Source of the DNA: JBMONI01 sp049324575
GTDB lineage: Bacteria; Omnitrophota; Omnitrophia; Omnitrophales; Aquincolibacteriaceae
Direction: 5' to 3'
DNA: 64,000 bases
Assembly (NCBI GenBank): GCA_049324575.1
Contig: JBMONI010000002.1
Span: 1 to 64,000 of the forward strand
Shown here: positions 8,264 to 16,152 of the stretch, one piece after another
Position numbering within the stretch: position 1 is the first letter of the stretch
How the letters are laid out: every line of letters starts with the position of its first letter
Notes under the pieces: generated by a model
Seen by the model: the letters and a program-made list of their open reading frames with translations, nothing else
What the model was told of the DNA's origin: nothing
Databases searched by the model: none
Made by a program: the position numbers and the translations under genes

Positions 8264-8302
8264 ATACAATTTTGTATACTAAAAAATGATACATTTTTGT
8301 AT
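8264..8302. promoter_or_regulatory. Two ATACA-N4-TGTAT dyads, candidate enhancer sites for amtB
   Basis: ATACAATTTTGTAT (8264-8277) and ATACATTTTTGTAT (8289-8302) are near-identical dyads with centres 25 bases apart, about 118 and 143 bases upstream of the predicted sigma-54 start. That is a usual position for an enhancer-binding activator. They do not match the enteric NtrC site. Confidence 0.45.
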
Positions 8303-8337
8303 ATTTACTGTTTTTATGGAATTCTTCCCTCTTATCC

Positions 8338-8400
8338 CTTTACCCCGTCCAATGGGGTTTATCCTATTCCACGGGGTTTACCCCGTCTCACGGGGCAAGG
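8338..8400. repeat. CCCCGT...ACGGGG hairpin cluster
   Basis: Repeated TACCCCGT, ATGGGGTT and CACGGGG units of the family at 6243-6300. Confidence 0.55.
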
Positions 8401-8437
8401 CGCCTCTGTCCTTCTTGCCCAATCGCTTACAAACAGG

Positions 8438-8560
8438 CATTAGGGCGTTAGGCTTTAGGCAACTAGGTTTGTTTTTCCTAACTGCGAATTGCCTATCCCC
8501 CTAATAGCTTCCTTCTGGCCTAATCGCTAACCGCCTAATAGCCTAATCGCTCGCTCCCCC
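8438..8560. repeat. GCCTAATNG tandem repeat with opposite-strand copies
   Basis: Units GCATTAGG, GCGTTAGG and GCTTTAGG are followed by complementary GCCTAATCG, CGCCTAATAG and GCCTAATCG. It is related to 3839-3890. No gene lies between amtB's upstream region and the tRNA leader. Confidence 0.6.
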
Positions 8561-8596
8561 TTATCCCTTTCTATCCTCGGGCAAGAGTGCTATAAT

Positions 8597-8712
8597 GCGC
8601 CCCTTCCCATGCAGTTTACTTACAACATGGGAGCCTTTATTGACGACGAGCCGCCTTGAACAATGTCAGCGGCTCATGGATCGAGTCGTCGTCTTTGATA
8701 GCTTATTTACGA
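8597..8712 (+). ncRNA. Structured leader ahead of the initiator tRNA
   Basis: A TATAAT at 8591-8596, with no good -35, is followed by two strong hairpins. The first (8605-8632) has 7-bp arms TCCCATG/CATGGGA. The second (8642-8693) has outer arms GACGACGA/TCGTCGTC and inner arms GCCGC/GCGGC with a 12-base bulge. The tRNA begins 19 bases later. No reading frame of note is present. This may be a separate small RNA or a processed precursor. Confidence 0.4.
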
Positions 8713-8786
<74 letters not shown>

Positions 8787-8791
8787 TAATA

Positions 8792-8828
8792 AAGGGCCAG
8801 GTCCAAAAGACCTGGCCCTTCCTTTTTT
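8792..8828 (+). terminator. Rho-independent terminator after tRNA-fMet
   Basis: A 12-bp perfect stem (AAGGGCCAGGTC and its complement) with a CAAAA loop, followed by CC and six T residues. Confidence 0.92.
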
Positions 8829-8865
8829 GGGGAGAGGATTTGTAACAGGTTCCTTTCGAAAAAGA

Positions 8866-9459
8866 TCAGGCGGGTTTCCAGAATTCCTGATGGAGCTTCA
8901 AAAGTGACGCGAACTCCCCGCCGTCAGCGGCCTTGAGCGCTTTCAGATACTTGGGCCGGAAGATCTTCTGCTCGACTGGCCACCGGACAATAGGAAGTTT
9001 TTTCTTGTGGAGATAGAGGTTCGCGACCATCCTGGCCCAGCGACCGTTCCCGTTAGGGAAAGGATGGATCCAGGCAAGCCGGTGGTGGATCTTCACCGCG
9101 ATCTCCATCGGATCTTCCTTTTCACGCTCCCATTGCCCCAGGTCGTAAAAAAGCCTATGGATCTCGGTCCCGATCTTTTCCTTTGGAACCCCGATGTTCA
9201 GGTCGGTACTTCGGGGAGCCCCCGCCCACCTCCAGACTTTCCCGAACATATCCTTATGAACTTTCCGCAGCCATTCATAAGTAAAAGGGGCGGACCGGTC
9301 GGTAAGGTCCTTGAGAAGATATTTCCTGGCGGCCGCGCTGTTGTTCCTGAATTCAAGCTCGTTGAGATCCCTCCTGCTTTTGACGTTCATGCGAAGTCCC
9401 GACACATCCTCAAGCGGGGTCTGCCCCTCCCGAAAGCCGCGCCCTAAATTTTTCGCCAT
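8866..9459 (-). CDS. Fic-domain protein, 'mobile mystery protein B' type
   Basis: The 197-residue protein carries a complete Fic motif HPFPNGNGR at 132-140, with the catalytic His132, so AMP or another nucleotide group could be transferred to a target protein. The upstream helix FTYEWLRKVHKDMFGKVW and the C-terminal KALKAADGGEF are typical of the family often annotated as mobile mystery protein B. It overlaps the XRE regulator gene by 16 bases, the standard A-B pairing, which behaves like a toxin-antitoxin or addiction-type module. The target is unknown. Confidence 0.88.
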   Translation of the reverse strand: MAKNLGRGFREGQTPLEDVSGLRMNVKSRRDLNELEFRNNSAAARKYLLKDLTDRSAPFTYEWLRKVHKDMFGKVWRWAGAPRSTDLNIGVPKEKIGTEIHRLFYDLGQWEREKEDPMEIAVKIHHRLAWIHPFPNGNGRWARMVANLYLHKKKLPIVRWPVEQKIFRPKYLKALKAADGGEFASLLKLHQEFWKPA

Positions 9460-9887
9460 AGGCTGGACCTGTGTTTTTCCAAGATGGCTTTTTTAACCTC
9501 ACGGATCTCGTCATTGATCACACCCGCAGACGGCTTCTGGAGTTCGATCGCGGCCGACCCGGACGATGCGGCCACGATCTTTCGGGCAAGTTCCGTGCTT
9601 TTTTCGTCGATCAGGTCCGCGATCCTTTTCCGGGGCACCATCTGGACCAGAGGCTCGCAGTTCAAACCTTCCGCTAACCTCGCCAGGGTCGTAAGACAAA
9701 GACCCGTCCTTTTGCCGCTTTCGATCTCTGCGACAACGCTTTGCCGGAACCCGCACCGGTCGGCAAGTTGAAGCTGGGTCATGCCCAAGGCTTCCCGGAG
9801 TTGACGGACCTGCATCCCCAGGGAAACGGGCTTGAGCCAATCCGGAAGTTCATGAACGGACTTGAGCCTTTCGGGATATCCTCGCAT
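9444..9887 (-). CDS. XRE-family regulator, 'mobile mystery protein A' type
   Basis: 147 residues with a helix-turn-helix at about 28-85 (LREALGMTQLQLADRCGF, then SVVAEIESGKRTGLCLTTLARLAEGL). The start follows AGGAGGG. The C-terminal half is helical and charged and probably contacts the Fic partner or a dimer mate. It overlaps the downstream Fic gene by 16 bases. A perfect 20-bp palindrome over its own promoter (9910-9929) suggests autorepression. Confidence 0.88.
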   Translation of the reverse strand: MRGYPERLKSVHELPDWLKPVSLGMQVRQLREALGMTQLQLADRCGFRQSVVAEIESGKRTGLCLTTLARLAEGLNCEPLVQMVPRKRIADLIDEKSTELARKIVAASSGSAAIELQKPSAGVINDEIREVKKAILEKHRSSLWRKI

Positions 9888-9909
9888 TGCCTTACCCTCC
9901 TGCTTAAAT

Positions 9910-9929
9910 ATATCACTTTAAAGTGATAT
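9910..9929 (-). promoter_or_regulatory. 20-bp perfect palindrome, probable operator of the A/B pair
   Basis: ATATCACTTT followed by its exact complement AAAGTGATAT. On the minus strand it runs into a TATATT -10-like hexamer, 23-42 bases upstream of the XRE start codon. Confidence 0.65.
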
Positions 9930-9972
9930 TTACAAGGTCTAAAACGGTTCCCTTGCGGCCTGCTCGTGGCAT

Positions 9973-10000
9973 AAAAAAACCCTCCTTGGTTTAGGAGGGT
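9973..10000 (-). terminator. Rho-independent terminator, minus strand
   Basis: ACCCTCC/GGAGGGT stem with an 8-base loop, followed on the minus strand by seven T residues. It is downstream of efpL and upstream of the XRE gene. The remaining gap to 10170 carries only CCCCGT and GGTACC-type short repeats. Confidence 0.75.
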
Positions 10001-10170
10001 AAATCCAGGCTCGGATCTTTATGCGATTTTCACAACCCTGTTGAATTGCTCCGCGTATTTAATCCCTTTCACTCTTCCCTGTCAATGATCTTACCTGTCC
10101 CTTTGTTTACCCCGTTCTACGGAGGTACCAGGTGTACCTTTCTTAGGTACCTTTCTAAAGCGGTTGCTTC

Positions 10171-10743
10171 TTACGCCCTTCCGGAAACTTCGCCGGTCTC
10201 GGTGTTGACGCGGACAACGGTTCCGGGTTCGGCGTAAAGGGGCGCCTGGACCTCGAGGCCGGTCTCGAGTTTGGCGCGTTTGAGCGAGCGGCCCGAGGCG
10301 GAGATCCCCTTCACGACTGGATCGGTCTCGACGATGGCAAGCTCGACGTAGACCGGGAGCTCGAGCGAGACGACCGCGCCGTTGAGCTTGAGCGCGATCA
10401 CGTCCTGGTTCTCTTTCAGGTAGGCCCTCTGGTCGCCCAGCTTTTCGGCGGAAAGCGCGAACGCTTCGTAGGTGGCGTTGTCCATGAAGTGACAGGTGGA
10501 GCCGTCGGCATACTGGAAGACCGCGGGGACTTTTTCGACGTCCGCGATCTCGAACTTCTCCCCCGTTTTGAAATTCTTGTCGAGCACCGCGCCGGTAAGG
10601 ATATTGCGGACGCGCACCTTGACCATGGTGGAAGCTCCGCGCGCCGAGGGGGCGGCGAATTTGACGTCCAGCACGTAGAAGGGCTGGCCGTTCACTTCGA
10701 TATAAAGCTTCTTTTCCAGCTCACTGGCCAATATCTGGGACAT
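10171..10743 (-). CDS. efpL: Elongation factor P paralogue, EfpL/YeiP type
   Basis: The start is the ATG at 10743 (MSQILASEL), just after AAGGAG. The 190-residue protein has the three EF-P domains. At the tip of domain I, where classic EF-P has a modified Lys34, the loop reads APSARGAST with Arg35. Together with the later VKGISASGRSLKRA and LETGLEVQAPLY stretches this matches YeiP/EfpL rather than canonical EF-P. Such proteins bind the ribosomal E site and relieve stalling, with a spectrum that differs from EF-P. It stands alone between repeats. Confidence 0.85.
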   Translation of the reverse strand: MSQILASELEKKLYIEVNGQPFYVLDVKFAAPSARGASTMVKVRVRNILTGAVLDKNFKTGEKFEIADVEKVPAVFQYADGSTCHFMDNATYEAFALSAEKLGDQRAYLKENQDVIALKLNGAVVSLELPVYVELAIVETDPVVKGISASGRSLKRAKLETGLEVQAPLYAEPGTVVRVNTETGEVSGRA

Positions 10744-10764
10744 AACGCTCCTTTTTGGGCGCGT

Positions 10765-10792
10765 ATTGTACCACAAGGAAGCACACGCCTAA
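10765..10792 (-). promoter_or_regulatory. Possible promoter of efpL
   Basis: On the minus strand TTAGGC, 16 bases, TACAAT. The -10 is good and the -35 weak. It ends 21 bases before the start codon. Confidence 0.4.
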
Positions 10793-10848
10793 GGAGAAAT
10801 CCGGTTAGCTCGGGAAGAAAAAGACAAAGGATGGATGACACGGGAAAA

Positions 10849-10978
10849 TCCTAAATCCGAAAGCCTAAACAAATCCTAAATCTGAAATCCGAAACGACCC
10901 GAAGAGAAGGATCGTTTCTGTTTCGCCTTTCGCACTTCGATTTTGTTTAGCGGTTCGGACTCAGAATTTCGGATTTTG
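10849..10978. repeat. Heptad-like inverted repeat (family of 1083-1252)
   Basis: AAATCCT/AAATCCG/AAATCTG units up to about 10895, a spacer with CGACCCGAAGAG, then complementary units ending AATTTCGGATTTT. Confidence 0.7.
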
Positions 10979-11043
10979 ACAACATCGGCCCTCTGTTTTT
11001 GTAAATAGTACGTTATGGACGAAGGTGGTATACTTTTCCGCCT

Positions 11044-12663
11044 ATGAAGGTCCTTCTGATCAATCCCAAATTTCCCCCGACGATCTGGTCTTTCGAAGGC
11101 CTCCAGCCGTTCACGGGAACGCGTTTTTCGACGACGCCGCTCGGGCTCGCGACCGTGGCCGCGCTGACGCCCCCGCCCTGGCAGCCCGAGATCCTCGACG
11201 AGAACGTGGAAGCGATCGATTTTGACCGGCCGGCGGACCTGGTCGCCATCACGGCGTTCAATGTGCAGTACGAACGCGCCCTCGAGATCGCGCGCGAATT
11301 CAGACGGCGCGGGCGGCGCGTGGTCTTCGGCGGCCCCTATTGCAGTCTCTTCCCGGAGACCTTCGAAGGCAAAGGCGATCACCGGATCGTCGGCGAGGCC
11401 GAGGACGTCTGGCCGCTTTTTCTCCGCGATCTCGAGGAAGGCAAGGCCCGCGAGCTTTACGTGGCCGAAAAAGCGAGCGTCGATGTCCGCAAGAGCCCGG
11501 TCCCCCGCTATGACCTTATCGAGGGCGGCCGCTACAACATGTTCTCCCTGCAGACGACGCGCGGATGCCCTTTCAATTGCGAGTTCTGCGATATCATCGT
11601 CATGGACGGGCGGCGGCCGCGCTCGAAGACCGTTTCGCAGGTGATCGCCGAGGTGGACCATTGCGCCCAGCAAGGCGCGCATTATATCGTTTTCGGCGAC
11701 GCCAATTTCATCGCCAATATCCCCTTCGCGCGCGAGCTCCTGCAAGCGCTGGCCGATTATTCGAAAAAGAACGATTACCCGATCGAATTCTCCTGCGAAC
11801 TGACCATCAACGTAGCGCATCACCCCGACCTGCTCGAGCTCCTCCAAGCCGCGAACTTCTATTCCGTCTTTGTCGGGATCGAATCCCCCCGGCCGCAGAG
11901 CCTGACCGAGGCCGGCAAGCTCCAGAACACGCGCAAGGATATCCTGGAAGACATCAAACGCATCCATTCCTATCATATTTCCGTGGTCGCGGGCATGATC
12001 GTCGGCTTCGACGCCGACGACAAGGCCATTTTTAAGGAGACCTACGACTTCCTCCAGGAGCTCGGCATCCCGTTCACGACCTGCGGCACCCTGATGGCGC
12101 TTCCGCACACCCCGCTTTACCGGCGCCTCGAGGCCGAGGGGCGGCTGCTCGACCACGCCTGGATCGACATGACCGGGCACGGCTCGGCCGACTGCAATTT
12201 CGTCCCGAAACAGATGACCCCCGAGGAATTGCGCCGGGGTTACAACTGGCTCAGCCGCGCGCTGTACCGTTACGACAGTTTTTCAGACCGGCTCGTGACA
12301 GCCCTGAGCCGCTTCCGGAACCGGAACCGCGAGCACAAGCGCGCGCATTTCGACAAAAGCTTTCTCGCCTCCCTCACCAAGGTCCTCGCCTATTACCTGC
12401 TCACGTTGGACTTCCCGCGCATGCGCTTTTTTCTCGGGACTTTCTGGCGCGTCGCCCGGAGCGGGCCTTTTTCGGTGGGCAAATGGCTCGAGTTCTTCCG
12501 CTGGATCGCGACGCACCGGGCCTTCCGCGAATACGTGATCGAGACCCAAGGAGTTCCCGAAGGCATGGACCCGAAAACGCCGCCGTTCGCCCACGAGCGC
12601 GCGGAAGAGCGCGACGACGGCCTCCCCGCCAACCGGCCTTCTTTAATCGAAAGCCGCGAGTGA
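11044..12663 (+). CDS. B12-binding radical SAM protein (DUF4070 type)
   Basis: 539 residues. Residues 1-150 are a cobalamin-binding-like domain (LLINPKFPPTIWSF, then VVFGGPYCSLFPE). The radical SAM cluster motif is CPFNCEFC, with Cys175, Cys179 and Cys182 holding the 4Fe-4S cluster. The region after about residue 380 fits the DUF4070 tail seen in this class. Relatives include the hopanoid C-2 methylase HpnP and similar methyltransferases. The substrate cannot be told from sequence, and no hopanoid genes are nearby. It is monocistronic. Confidence 0.85.
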   Translation: MKVLLINPKFPPTIWSFEGLQPFTGTRFSTTPLGLATVAALTPPPWQPEILDENVEAIDFDRPADLVAITAFNVQYERALEIAREFRRRGRRVVFGGPYCSLFPETFEGKGDHRIVGEAEDVWPLFLRDLEEGKARELYVAEKASVDVRKSPVPRYDLIEGGRYNMFSLQTTRGCPFNCEFCDIIVMDGRRPRSKTVSQVIAEVDHCAQQGAHYIVFGDANFIANIPFARELLQALADYSKKNDYPIEFSCELTINVAHHPDLLELLQAANFYSVFVGIESPRPQSLTEAGKLQNTRKDILEDIKRIHSYHISVVAGMIVGFDADDKAIFKETYDFLQELGIPFTTCGTLMALPHTPLYRRLEAEGRLLDHAWIDMTGHGSADCNFVPKQMTPEELRRGYNWLSRALYRYDSFSDRLVTALSRFRNRNREHKRAHFDKSFLASLTKVLAYYLLTLDFPRMRFFLGTFWRVARSGPFSVGKWLEFFRWIATHRAFREYVIETQGVPEGMDPKTPPFAHERAEERDDGLPANRPSLIESRE

Positions 12664-12832
12664 TCTTTTCCGTCAACCGTCCTGCGGTCCATCCCGCCCC
12701 CAAGGTTCGCCAAGGCAGAAACGCGCGGCGCGGATACAAAAATTTGCCCGGGATGGTATTTTAGACGGGAAAAGAGTAAGATACCCGTCACCTGAAAACG
12801 ACACAAAAACGATAAGCGCAAAGGAGTGCCTT

Positions 12833-13144
12833 ATGAGAAAGATCCTTTTTGCATTGCTGATCGGTCTTTTCCTCATCCCCGTCCTTCCCGCTCCGGTCTC
12901 TTACGCCGAAGACGTGGTCTACCAGGACAATGTCGGCGATAAAATGAGCGATTGGGCCGCCACTCTCGGCAAAGACAAGACCGAGCGCGACAAGATCGTC
13001 GCCGAGCGGAAAGCCGAACGGCAGAAACGGCATCTCGAGAAAAAAGCGAAACAGGCGCAGAAGAAAGCCGAGAAAGAAGCCCAAAAAGCCGGCAAAGAGG
13101 CCAAGGCCGCCGGCAAGGGCATGCAAAAGAAGCTGGGACTCTGA
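12833..13144 (+). CDS. Small secreted Lys/Ala-rich helical protein
   Basis: 103 residues after an AAGGAG site. Residues 1-25 are a clear signal peptide (LFALLIGLFLIPVLP core, cleavage after SYA). The mature 78 residues are dominated by Lys, Ala, Glu and Gln in an uninterrupted helix-forming or coiled-coil pattern, with net positive charge. I do not recognise the family; it should be periplasmic. A strong terminator follows. Confidence 0.75.
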   Translation: MRKILFALLIGLFLIPVLPAPVSYAEDVVYQDNVGDKMSDWAATLGKDKTERDKIVAERKAERQKRHLEKKAKQAQKKAEKEAQKAGKEAKAAGKGMQKKLGL

Positions 13145-13171
13145 TCGCAAACGATCCGTCCTGAATTGATC

Positions 13172-13208
13172 AAGGGGCTGTGACGCCAAGGCGTCACGGC
13201 CCCTTTCT
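13172..13208 (+). terminator. Rho-independent terminator
   Basis: GGGGC and GTGACGC arms pair with GCGTCAC and GCCCC around a short loop, followed by TTTCTT. It is 28 bases after the small secreted protein gene. Confidence 0.8.
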
Positions 13209-13278
13209 TACGAACGGCTTAAGCCCAAAGAAGAATATGACAACAACCCTTTGTAAAACTCTCCAACGCCTTTGCTTC

Positions 13279-13866
13279 ATGAAAAGATCTCTTTTTGTGG
13301 CCGCCGTTTTAGCGCTGGCCTTTTTCCCCTCCTTCCCCGGACTCGCCGCCGTGAAAAACTACTCGCTCCCCTCACCCGCCTGTTGTATCGAGTTCGAGGT
13401 CGGCTCGACCCTTCATGAAGTGCACGGCAAGGTCAAGGATTTCAAGTCCCCGGTCGTTCCCTTTGATTTCGAAACGGGGATCCTGAAGGCGCCGGTCGAG
13501 ATCCGCGTCCCGGTCCGGGCGCTCGACACTGCCAACAAAATGCGCGACCGTTCGATGTGGAAAATGTTCGACGAGAAAAAGCATCCGGAGATCCTCTGGC
13601 GCACCGAGGATTTGGCCTGCACGAGCGAATCGGCGGAACAGTTCGCCTGTCTGGGCCGTGGGACGCTGGAAGTGCGCGGGAAATCGAACCCCGTTGATCT
13701 ACGTTTCAAGATCCGCCGTGAGAAGGGAGAGGCCGTTGTCCAAGGCACCGGGACGCTCAGCCTGAAGGCGCTCGATCTTCATCCGCCTTCGGTCCTGGGG
13801 ATGATCAAGGTCCATGACGAAGTGACGCTCCATATCAACACCCGGTGGAAAGAAGCCTCGGCATGA
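13279..13866 (+). CDS. YceI-like periplasmic lipid-binding protein
   Basis: I favour the ATG at 13279 (MKRSLFVAAVLALAFF, a good signal peptide); an ATG at 13237 is possible, and neither has a strong ribosome site. The 195-residue protein has the YceI barrel pattern: FEVGSTLHEVHGKV, then VPVRALDT, MFDEKKHPEI and a C-terminal paired-strand region. YceI proteins bind isoprenoid quinones or similar lipids in a beta-barrel. It overlaps the next gene by ATGA and heads the polyketide operon, so it may carry that operon's lipid product or intermediate in the periplasm. Confidence 0.8.
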   Translation: MKRSLFVAAVLALAFFPSFPGLAAVKNYSLPSPACCIEFEVGSTLHEVHGKVKDFKSPVVPFDFETGILKAPVEIRVPVRALDTANKMRDRSMWKMFDEKKHPEILWRTEDLACTSESAEQFACLGRGTLEVRGKSNPVDLRFKIRREKGEAVVQGTGTLSLKALDLHPPSVLGMIKVHDEVTLHINTRWKEASA

Positions 13867-15062
13867 GCCAACCCGCGTTTTACGACGCCGTCATTCTCGG
13901 CGCCGGACCCGCAGGACTCACGGCCGCCATGACGCTCCGGCAAGCGGGCTGGGATGTGCTCGTCGTCGAAAAATGCGCCCTTCCCCGCGACAAGGTCTGC
14001 GGCGGCTTTATCGGTCCCGAGAACAACGAACTTATCCGAGCCTTCGGGATCGAGCCCACGATGGCCCGCGAGGCCCAGACGATCCGAGCGATCGAATTCA
14101 CATCGCCGGCCGGCACCCGGCTCACCTTCCCCGTCACCGCTCTCGGAAAGCACGAGTCCGGTTACGGGATCCGCAGGGTGCACCTCGACGGCGCCCTGGC
14201 GGCCGAAGCCGAGCGCCGCGGGATCGAGGTTCTCGCGCCCGGCCTTTGTCAGGAGATCTCGACCAACGCCACCCATTTACGCGTTCTTCGCATCACCTCT
14301 CAGGATCCGGGCCGGATCCGCACAATAACCGCGAGGCATGTCATCGACGCACGCGGGGCATTGGCTTCGCGCCGTCACCCGACACGGACCTCGGGTCTCG
14401 GGTTTGCCGCCCTTTTCGAAAAACTCGCGCAGGGCCGCGATGCGGTGCAGCTGCATTTTGTCCCCGGAGGCCATTTCGGCATCAATCCGGTCGGGCACGG
14501 CCTTTATAATATCTGTTTTATCGTCACCCCGGCTTTGGCGCGCTCCTTCGGAGGAAGCGGCGCGAAATTGCTCCGCTATTTCATGGGGCACAATCCCTGG
14601 ATCGCTCGTTATATGGAATCGGCAGAGCGGACGAGCGAATGGAAAGCGATCGCGGTTCAAAAGAAAACGAGGCCCCATTTCTTCGACGGAACTTCTTTCT
14701 TTGCGGGCGACGCCGTTTCCACGGTGAATCCGATCGTGGGCGGCGGCGTTTCGATCGCCCTCGCCTGCGGACATCTCCTGGCCTCCCTGCTGGCCGCTTA
14801 TGCGCCCAATGCCGTTCCCGAAGCCCGGGTCGCCTCAGATTATGCGAAGATCTGGAAAAAGAATTTCTGGATGAAAACAAAACTCTCGGGCCTGTTCGCT
14901 TACCTCGGCCATCATTCGTTCTGGGCGAATCCCGTCCTGCGGGGCCTCGCCGCGAACCGCGGTCTCATGCTTGGCATATTCGAGTGGTATCACAGCCGCT
15001 CGACAGCCCGCGGCATGAAACCCTCTTCCTCTCCGCGCACCGAGGCCGAGGTCCTGTCATGA
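13863..15062 (+). CDS. FAD-dependent oxidoreductase, geranylgeranyl-reductase-like
   Basis: 399 residues; the start overlaps the YceI stop (ATGA). Rossmann motif GAGPAGLTAA at the N-terminus, DKVCGG typical of the geranylgeranyl reductase/FixC branch, and the second FAD motif FAGDAVSTVNPIVGGG. It probably reduces or hydroxylates a hydrophobic substrate. Coupling to a type III polyketide synthase and a methyltransferase recalls phenolic-lipid operons in which a flavoprotein oxidises the aromatic product. It overlaps the synthase gene by another ATGA. Confidence 0.85.
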   Translation: MSQPAFYDAVILGAGPAGLTAAMTLRQAGWDVLVVEKCALPRDKVCGGFIGPENNELIRAFGIEPTMAREAQTIRAIEFTSPAGTRLTFPVTALGKHESGYGIRRVHLDGALAAEAERRGIEVLAPGLCQEISTNATHLRVLRITSQDPGRIRTITARHVIDARGALASRRHPTRTSGLGFAALFEKLAQGRDAVQLHFVPGGHFGINPVGHGLYNICFIVTPALARSFGGSGAKLLRYFMGHNPWIARYMESAERTSEWKAIAVQKKTRPHFFDGTSFFAGDAVSTVNPIVGGGVSIALACGHLLASLLAAYAPNAVPEARVASDYAKIWKKNFWMKTKLSGLFAYLGHHSFWANPVLRGLAANRGLMLGIFEWYHSRSTARGMKPSSSPRTEAEVLS

Positions 15063-16138
15063 AGGTCCGGCCGAAGATCCTGGCCGTGGAGACCCGCAAT
15101 CCTCCGCTTTGTCTGACCCAGACCGAGGCGATCGAATTCGCGCGCCTCAAGCCGGGAATGACCCCCGAAGAATTTTCCTGGTACGAGCGCTTTCTCGGCG
15201 ACAAAGGGATCGAGACGCGCTATTTCGGCCTGCCTTCCATCGATCTTACTTTCCACGAGAACGGCGACCAGGCCATCGTGCGCTTTCAGAAAGAAGCCAC
15301 GAAGATCGGGGCCGAGGCCCTTTCCAAAGCCCTGGCCGCCCTTGATATGGAACCGCATTCGATCGATGCCCTCGTGGTCGCGACCTGTACCGGTTATCTT
15401 TGCCCGGGACTCACCTCGTATATCGCCGAGGCCGCCGGTCTGCGCGCGGATGTTTTCGCGCTCGACCTTTCGGGGATCGGATGCGGAGCCGCGATCCCGG
15501 CCCTCCGCTCGGGGATCCATTTCCTCGCCGAGCATCCCGGCGCACGCGTGGCCGTACTCTGCGTCGAGATCTCCTCCGCGGCGATCTCCTGGGGAAAAGA
15601 GGTCGATTTGATCCTTTCCAATTCGATCTTCGGGGACGGCGCGGCCTGCGTGATCCTCTCGGATGACCCGTTCCGCGAAGGCCTCGAGATCCGGGAATTC
15701 GCCTCGCGGCTCTGGCCGAAGTACCGCGAAGAACTGCGCTTCAAGAACCGCGATACGCGTCTGATGAACACGATCAGTCCGCGCGTTCCGATCCTGGCCG
15801 CACGGGCCGTGAACGAATTGCTCGAGCAACTGGCCCCGGCCGCCCAAAGCAACGGATTTCTCGCGGGCGTGCATCCCGGCGGACGTAAAGTCCTCGACGA
15901 GATCGAGTCGCGAGTGCCGCGTCTTCAAGGAAAGCTCGGCCCTTCGCGCGAGGTCCTTCGCCGGTACGGGAATATGTCGTCGCCAAGTATCTTTTTCGTG
16001 CTGAAGGAGATCCTCGCCCAGGGGCTTCTCGCGCCGGGGCACCCGATCCTTTTGTTCGCGTTCGGAGCCGGTTTCTCCGCTTTCGGCGTTTCGCTCGAAT
16101 TCAAACCCTCCGCTTCGAAAGCGGTTCATCCCCGCTGA
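15059..16138 (+). CDS. Type III polyketide synthase (chalcone synthase family)
   Basis: 359 residues. The catalytic triad is intact: Cys142 in SGIGCGAAIP, His272 in GVHPGGRK and Asn305 in YGNMSSPS. FGDGAAC is the usual loop before the second half of the thiolase fold. Such enzymes extend an acyl starter with malonyl-CoA and cyclise it, giving alkylresorcinols or alkylpyrones in bacteria. The start codon overlaps the flavoprotein stop, and a methyltransferase follows after 14 bases. The starter and product are not predictable from sequence alone. Confidence 0.92.
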   Translation: MKVRPKILAVETRNPPLCLTQTEAIEFARLKPGMTPEEFSWYERFLGDKGIETRYFGLPSIDLTFHENGDQAIVRFQKEATKIGAEALSKALAALDMEPHSIDALVVATCTGYLCPGLTSYIAEAAGLRADVFALDLSGIGCGAAIPALRSGIHFLAEHPGARVAVLCVEISSAAISWGKEVDLILSNSIFGDGAACVILSDDPFREGLEIREFASRLWPKYREELRFKNRDTRLMNTISPRVPILAARAVNELLEQLAPAAQSNGFLAGVHPGGRKVLDEIESRVPRLQGKLGPSREVLRRYGNMSSPSIFFVLKEILAQGLLAPGHPILLFAFGAGFSAFGVSLEFKPSASKAVHPR

Positions 16139-16152
16139 AAGGAAGATCCGTC

